This document shows, piece by piece, positions 14,383 through 19,842 of a DNA stretch of 19,842 nucleotides. The notes beneath the pieces were generated by a model. That model ran no database searches, was not told the DNA's origin, and saw only the letters and a list, made by a program, of their open reading frames with translations. The translations under genes and the position numbers were made by a program. Numbering within the stretch: position 1 is the stretch's first letter; each line of letters begins with the position of its first letter. This stretch comes from Paracoccaceae bacterium (lineage in GTDB: Bacteria > Pseudomonadota > Alphaproteobacteria > Rhodobacterales > Rhodobacteraceae), in NCBI GenBank assembly GCA_024644285.1, contig JAHELH010000013.1, positions 1-19,842 of the forward strand, given 5' to 3'.

Positions 14383-14806
14383 GCGGCCATCCGGGCAGCA
14401 CTTCGACCCGGAAGCACAGGAAGCTCAGGTCGGCCCCGAAACCCGGCACGAAGCTGACCCGGATCCATGGCGGCAGCGGCGTGACCCCGTCGGCGTAGGT
14501 TCCGCGCGCGACGGTCTCGAATGTGAGGTCCTGTATATCGCTGGCGTGGTTGAAGCCCGCGAGCCGCACCTCGTCGACGTCGTGGAACTTCAGCACGATC
14601 CGCTCCGGCATCCGTTCCGCCAGCGTTTCGAGATCGACCACGATCCACGCGCCGATCCAGACGTCGTCTTCGGGTCGCAGATCGCCGCGGTCGAACAGCA
14701 GCCGGTGCAGAGCCGCGTCGTGGAAGTTCGGCCATTCCCCATCCGCCCGGATCAGCGCGGAACCGCCGATCGCGTCCCGGCGCGGATCGAACGCCGGCGC
14801 GCTCAT
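14369..14806 (-). CDS. Small hypothetical protein, possibly Imm50-like
   Basis: 145 residues, soluble, with no signal peptide or membrane segment. The pattern WPNFHDAALHRLLFDRGD, then a hydrophobic strand (VWIGAWIVVDL), then IVLKFHDVDEVRLAGFNHASDIQDLTFE resembles the Imm50/'FHDAEV' type of small protein found both as contact-toxin immunity proteins and as orphans. No toxin gene is adjacent, so an immunity role is not supported by context. It lies just downstream of clpA on the same strand. The clpA terminator's T-run ends one base before its ATG, and I see no ribosome binding site, so expression may be leaderless or need readthrough. Its end overlaps the converging MotB-like gene by 14 bases. 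Family assignment is tentative. Confidence 0.6.
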   Translation of the reverse strand: MSAPAFDPRRDAIGGSALIRADGEWPNFHDAALHRLLFDRGDLRPEDDVWIGAWIVVDLETLAERMPERIVLKFHDVDEVRLAGFNHASDIQDLTFETVARGTYADGVTPLPPWIRVSFVPGFGADLSFLCFRVEVLPGWPLNAR

Positions 14807-14807
14807 G

Positions 14808-14835
14808 AAAAGAAAACGCCCCGGCGGCCGGAGCG
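14808..14835 (-). terminator. Rho-independent terminator of clpA
   Basis: On the minus strand an 8-bp stem CGCTCCGG/CCGGGGCG (one T-G pair) with a 3-base loop is followed by TTTTCTTTT. It begins 23 bases after the clpA stop codon. The T-run runs to one base before the ATG of the small downstream gene. Confidence 0.85.
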
Positions 14836-14858
14836 ATTTCCGTTCTGCGAGCCTGCGG

Positions 14859-17177
<2,319 letters not shown>

Positions 17178-17288
17178 GTTGCGTGCTCCTTACGCTTGGG
17201 CGGGAAGGGCCCGTGGGCCGCGTCCACACCATGACCTCTAGCTCTTAAAGTTCGGTTTTTGCGACCGCGCTTCAAGGATTTTCTTTTC

Positions 17289-17323
17289 AAAACCGGTCAC
17301 AAACGCATTTTGCATCCGGTTTT
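17289..17323 (-). terminator. Hairpin between gloB and clpA, probable gloB terminator
   Basis: AAAACCGG (17289-17296) and CCGGTTTT (17316-17323) form an 8-bp stem. The 19-base interior can pair further (GCAAA with TTTGT on the minus strand). On the minus strand it ends in TTTTG, 45 bases after the gloB stop codon, consistent with a terminator. It also lies in the leader or promoter region upstream of clpA (17178-17367), so a regulatory role is possible. Confidence 0.5.
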
Positions 17324-17367
17324 TCGGCAGATTGGCAACGCGCGGTGCGCAATCGGGCAAAGTGCGT

Positions 17368-18135
17368 TCAGAACCGGTCCTTGCGCTGCCGGATCTCAGC
17401 GAAGCACTCGCTATCAGACGCGTGCGGCATATTTATGGCGGCTTTGACCTCCTTCAAGTGGGCACGCAGGAACGGATTGGTGGCGCGTTCCTCGGCGAGG
17501 GTGGAGGGGACCGTCGGCTGCCCATCCGCGCGTGCCTTTTTCACCTGTTGCGCGCGTTTCCGCAGGGCGTCGTTGCCGGGTTCGATGGTCAGCGCGAAGC
17601 GGGCGTTGCTGGCGGTGTATTCGTGGCCGGAATAGATCACCGTGTCCTCGGGCAGGGCCGCCAGCTTGGACAGGCTGCGCCACATCTGGTCGAATGTTCC
17701 CTCGAACACCCGGCCGCAGCCAAGCGCCATCAGGCTGTCGGCCGTGAAGGCGGCCGAGGCGTCCGGAATGTGATAGGCGATGTGCCCCACGGTGTGGCCC
17801 GAGACGTCGTGGACGTGAACGTCGTGCCCCGCGAACGTGAAGATGTCGCGGTCGGACACGGCCATGTCGAGATCGGGAAGTCGGTGCGCGTCCGCCTTGG
17901 CGCCTATCACCTGCGCGCCGGTCTCCTTTCGCAGCGGGCCCACCCCGTCGATATGGTCGGCGTGGTGGTGAGTGATGAAGATGTGGCTGAGCGACCAGCC
18001 CCGCCCTTGCAACGCGTCGCGGATTGGCCCGGCCTCCGGCACGTCGACGACAGCGGTTTCCCCGGTTTCGCCGGAATGGATCAGGAAGGCGTAGTTGTCT
18101 TGCAGGCAGGGGACGGTGACGATCTCTAGGGGCAT
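17368..18135 (-). CDS. gloB: Hydroxyacylglutathione hydrolase (glyoxalase II)
   Basis: Hydrolyses S-lactoylglutathione to lactate and glutathione, the second step of methylglyoxal detoxification (EC 3.1.2.6). The 255 residues are the standard length. The metallo-beta-lactamase motif is THHHADH (55-61), which supplies His56, His58, Asp60 and His61. The other metal ligands are His114 (SGHTVGH), the bridging Asp133 (TADSL) and His171 (YSGHEYT). The C-terminal substrate-binding region includes NPFLRAH. The start at 18135 is chosen over one 66 bases upstream because AAAGGA lies 6 bases before it and the family N-terminus begins MPLEIVTVPCLQDNY. It is divergent from the methyltransferase gene over 65 bp. 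Confidence 0.96.
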   Translation of the reverse strand: MPLEIVTVPCLQDNYAFLIHSGETGETAVVDVPEAGPIRDALQGRGWSLSHIFITHHHADHIDGVGPLRKETGAQVIGAKADAHRLPDLDMAVSDRDIFTFAGHDVHVHDVSGHTVGHIAYHIPDASAAFTADSLMALGCGRVFEGTFDQMWRSLSKLAALPEDTVIYSGHEYTASNARFALTIEPGNDALRKRAQQVKKARADGQPTVPSTLAEERATNPFLRAHLKEVKAAINMPHASDSECFAEIRQRKDRF

Positions 18136-18200
18136 GGCGTTTCCTTTCGCGAACGATATGCTGCACCCCGAAACCTTGCCGATCCGAAGGCGGCCCCGCA

Positions 18201-18944
18201 ATGCATCTGGACGTATTGGACCTGCGGAATTTCTACTATCGCACCGGCCTCGGCCGCGCGGCGCAAAAGGCGATCCGTGAACAAGTAGTGCGGATGTGGC
18301 CGAAGGCGACCGGGCAGACGGTGGTCGGATTCGGGTTCGCGGTGCCGCTGCTGCGGCCGTATCTGCAGACCGCGACCCGGATCATCGGGCTGATGCCGGG
18401 ACCGCAGGGGGTGATGCCCTGGCCCGCCGGCCAGCCCAACGTCGCGGTCCTGTGCGAGGAGACGCTGTGGCCGCTGGCCACCGGCCAGGCGGACAAGCTG
18501 CTGCTTCTGCACGGGCTGGAGACCAGCGAGAACCCCTCGAAGGTGCTGGAGGAGGCGCGCCGGGTGCTGTCGCCCGGCGGCCGAGCCATGTTCATCGTGC
18601 CGAACCGCGCCGGCATGTGGGCGCGACGCGACAAGACGCCGTTCGGTTTCGGGCGCCCGTATTCGCTGACGCAGCTTGAGAACCAGCTCAAGAGCCACGG
18701 CTTTGTGCCCAATCGTCACGTCGCTGCCCTGTTCCAGCCACCCTCGGACCGCCGGTTCTGGCTGAAGACGGGCCCGTTCTGGGAACGGACCGGCCGCCGC
18801 ATTTCGTCGCGGTTCGCAGGCGGTGTGCTGATGGTCGAGGCCAGCATCGAGGTCTATGCGCGCCCGAAGGGCTCTCCGGAGACGGTGCGCCGGCCGTTGC
18901 GTGTGCTTGAAGGCTTGGCCGCACCCGAGGCCAAGCCGGTATGA
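18201..18944 (+). CDS. Class I SAM-dependent methyltransferase
   Basis: 247 residues resembling the Methyltransf_11-type proteins often found divergent from gloB in alphaproteobacteria. The usual glycine-rich motif I is degenerate (VVGFGFAVPLL, 41-51). Stronger signals are ADKLLLLHGLETSENPSKVLEEARRVLSPGGRAMFIVPNR (97-136 overall), a motif II-III-like stretch with the post-motif SPGG, and TPFGFGRPYS (146-155). The C-terminal tail (about 225-247) is basic and probably disordered. GAAGG lies 10 bases before the ATG. The substrate is unknown; the weak motif I leaves open reduced or altered SAM binding. The 65-bp divergent spacer with gloB suggests shared control but shows no clear promoter hexamers. 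Confidence 0.82.
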   Translation: MHLDVLDLRNFYYRTGLGRAAQKAIREQVVRMWPKATGQTVVGFGFAVPLLRPYLQTATRIIGLMPGPQGVMPWPAGQPNVAVLCEETLWPLATGQADKLLLLHGLETSENPSKVLEEARRVLSPGGRAMFIVPNRAGMWARRDKTPFGFGRPYSLTQLENQLKSHGFVPNRHVAALFQPPSDRRFWLKTGPFWERTGRRISSRFAGGVLMVEASIEVYARPKGSPETVRRPLRVLEGLAAPEAKPV

Positions 18945-19010
18945 TCGGCGGGTGGCTCGCCCGGCTTTGGCGAAATCGCGAAGCCGGATCAGCCAGCCCT
19001 GGCGCGGCAA

Positions 19011-19034
19011 AAAGGCGGCGCGCCTGAAGCCTTT
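19011..19034 (+). terminator. Weak hairpin after the methyltransferase gene
   Basis: AAAGGC (19011-19016) and GCCTTT (19029-19034) can pair around a 12-base loop that itself contains the palindrome GGCGCGCC. The T-run is only three bases. It is placed in the 261-bp gap between the methyltransferase and atpH, where a terminator is expected. Confidence 0.3.
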
Positions 19035-19076
19035 GTATAGGCCCATGTCCGGATCACGTTATCGCTAGCATGACTG

Positions 19077-19105
19077 TTGCGGGCCGCAATCCCCTCTGCT
19101 AGACC
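19077..19105 (+). promoter_or_regulatory. Candidate promoter of the atp operon
   Basis: TTGCGG (19077-19082), 17 bases, then TAGACC (19100-19105) in the gap before atpH. Transcription from here would give a leader of about 95 bases that includes a small hairpin (CGACG 19117-19121 with CGTCG 19127-19131) and an A-rich stretch near 19142-19151. The -10 is poor, so the call is tentative. Confidence 0.35.
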
Positions 19106-19205
19106 GACTCCGGTTTCGACGTTGTACGTCGTTCGCACGTTAACAAAAAAAGTTGCGCCTCCGGCATATTGGAAGGACGCGGCGAAGAATTCGGAAGGGT
19201 GGGAC

Positions 19206-19766
19206 GTGTCCGAGACTGCTTCGATTTCGACCGGCATTGCCGCGCGCTACGCCACAGCCATTTTCGAACTGGCCAAAGAGGAAAAATCGCTGCCCGCCGT
19301 CGAGAAAGATGTCGATGCGCTGGAGGCCGCCCTCAACGAAAGCAAGGATTTCCGCGACCTGATCCATTCGCCGGTCTATTCGCGCGAAGCGCAGGGCAAG
19401 GCCGTCACCGCCATCGCCAAGAAGATGGGCCTGACGGACAACCTGACGAACCTGCTGGGATTGATGGCAACGAAGCGGCGCCTGTTCGTGCTGCCGCAAC
19501 TGGTGCGCGCCCTGCGCGGCCTGATCTCCGATGAAAAGGGCGAAGTGACCGCCGACGTGACCGCCGCCAGGGAATTGACCCAGGCGCAGCAGGACAAGTT
19601 GGCAAGCACTCTCAAGTCGTCCGTGGGCAAAGATGTGAAGATCAATCTGGCCGTCGATGAAAGCCTCATCGGCGGTCTTGTCGTTAAGGTGGGCTCGAAG
19701 ATGATCGACACGTCGATCCGTTCGAAGCTTGCGAACCTTCAGAATTCAATGAAAGAGGTCGGATAA
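19206..19766 (+). CDS. atpH: F0F1 ATP synthase subunit delta
   Basis: Peripheral-stalk subunit (OSCP/delta family) that joins the F1 head to the b subunits at the inner membrane. The 186 residues are the normal length. Family-typical features are the N-terminal helical part beginning SISTGIAARYATAIFELAKEE and the C-terminal LIGGLVVKVGSKMIDTSIRSKLANLQ, ending KEVG. The start is a GTG at 19206, with GGAAGG upstream. A TTG farther upstream would add 43 residues without family resemblance. The atpA start follows immediately after the stop, which is the conserved atpHAGDC order, so this is the first gene of that operon. Confidence 0.95.
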   Translation: MSETASISTGIAARYATAIFELAKEEKSLPAVEKDVDALEAALNESKDFRDLIHSPVYSREAQGKAVTAIAKKMGLTDNLTNLLGLMATKRRLFVLPQLVRALRGLISDEKGEVTADVTAARELTQAQQDKLASTLKSSVGKDVKINLAVDESLIGGLVVKVGSKMIDTSIRSKLANLQNSMKEVG

Positions 19767-19842
19767 ATGGCGATCCAAGCTGCTGAAATTTCTGCCATCC
19801 TGAAGGAGCAGATCAAGAACTTCGGCCAAGAGGCGGAAGTGG
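19767..19842 (+). CDS. atpA: F0F1 ATP synthase subunit alpha, 5' part
   Basis: Begins with an ATG immediately after the atpH stop, with AGAGG about 10 bases before it. The first 25 codons read MAIQAAEISAILKEQIKNFG and onward, the standard N-terminus of the alpha subunit. The gene is cut by the window end, so no nucleotide-binding motifs are visible. Confidence 0.93.
   Translation, partial: MAIQAAEISAILKEQIKNFGQEAEV

Noticed and set aside
14369..14806. A toxin-immunity locus around the small Imm50-like gene
   Set aside because: Neighbours are clpA and the motor gene; there is no polymorphic toxin, secretion marker or second immunity gene in the window.
18941..19027. A 28-codon frame whose ATG overlaps the methyltransferase stop (ATGA)
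   Set aside because: The overlap geometry is attractive, but the peptide is tiny, basic and low-complexity with no recognisable feature, and part of it lies in the candidate terminator.

Overview
The window is a GC-rich (visibly well above 60% G+C) chromosomal stretch from an alphaproteobacterium, most likely of the Rhodobacterales/Roseobacter group. The reasons are the family content (homospermidine synthase, hisC-tyrC pairing, extensin-family protein, DUF2125, atpHA start), the frequent 1-4 nt start/stop overlaps, and a GTTC-N7-GTTC motif of the alphaproteobacterial LexA type. I see no insertion sequence, phage gene, tRNA, rRNA or CRISPR array. It reads as core genome with a few poorly characterised modules.

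Layout. (1) 45-665: rpsD on +, ending in a tetraloop terminator. (2) 749-3429 on -: a two-gene DNA-repair-type unit made of a radical SAM protein and a DUF4130-UdgX uracil-DNA glycosylase fusion, overlapping by one base. A candidate LexA operator lies directly on the -10 element of its promoter. (3) 3485-3955 on -: a GNAT acetyltransferase, divergent from homospermidine synthase (4075-5496, +). (4) 5614-8533 on +: hisC, tyrC and an extensin-family protein, joined by two ATGA overlaps. (5) 8593-9477 on -: a membrane-anchored DUF2125 protein, separated from the previous operon by a perfect 22-bp palindrome. (6) 9544-10083 on +: ChaC-type gamma-glutamylcyclotransferase. (7) 10165-14382 on +: a two-gene proton-motor-like unit, with a four-helix MotA/TolQ-type protein followed by a 1009-residue MotB-like protein. 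The second protein carries a very long coiled coil and a C-terminal OmpA peptidoglycan-binding domain. Its promoter region holds a consensus DnaA box. (8) 14369-17177 on -: clpA, its terminator, and a small gene that may be Imm50-like. (9) 17368-18135 on -: glyoxalase II, divergent from a class I methyltransferase (18201-18944, +). (10) 19206 to the end on +: atpH and the first 25 codons of atpA.

Two modules deserve most attention. The first is the radical SAM/DUF4130-UdgX pair: its operator and promoter layout predicts SOS control, which would tie an uncharacterised radical SAM enzyme to a uracil-DNA-binding protein in the damage response. The second is the MotAB-like pair, which has the ion-carrying aspartate and peptidoglycan anchor expected of a stator-type motor. 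It is not next to flagellar, Tol or Exb genes here, and its coiled coil is built from exact 28-residue tandem units. Homospermidine synthase beside a polyamine-acetyltransferase-like GNAT, and ChaC and GloB (both glutathione-linked), are the other contexts that say something about function.
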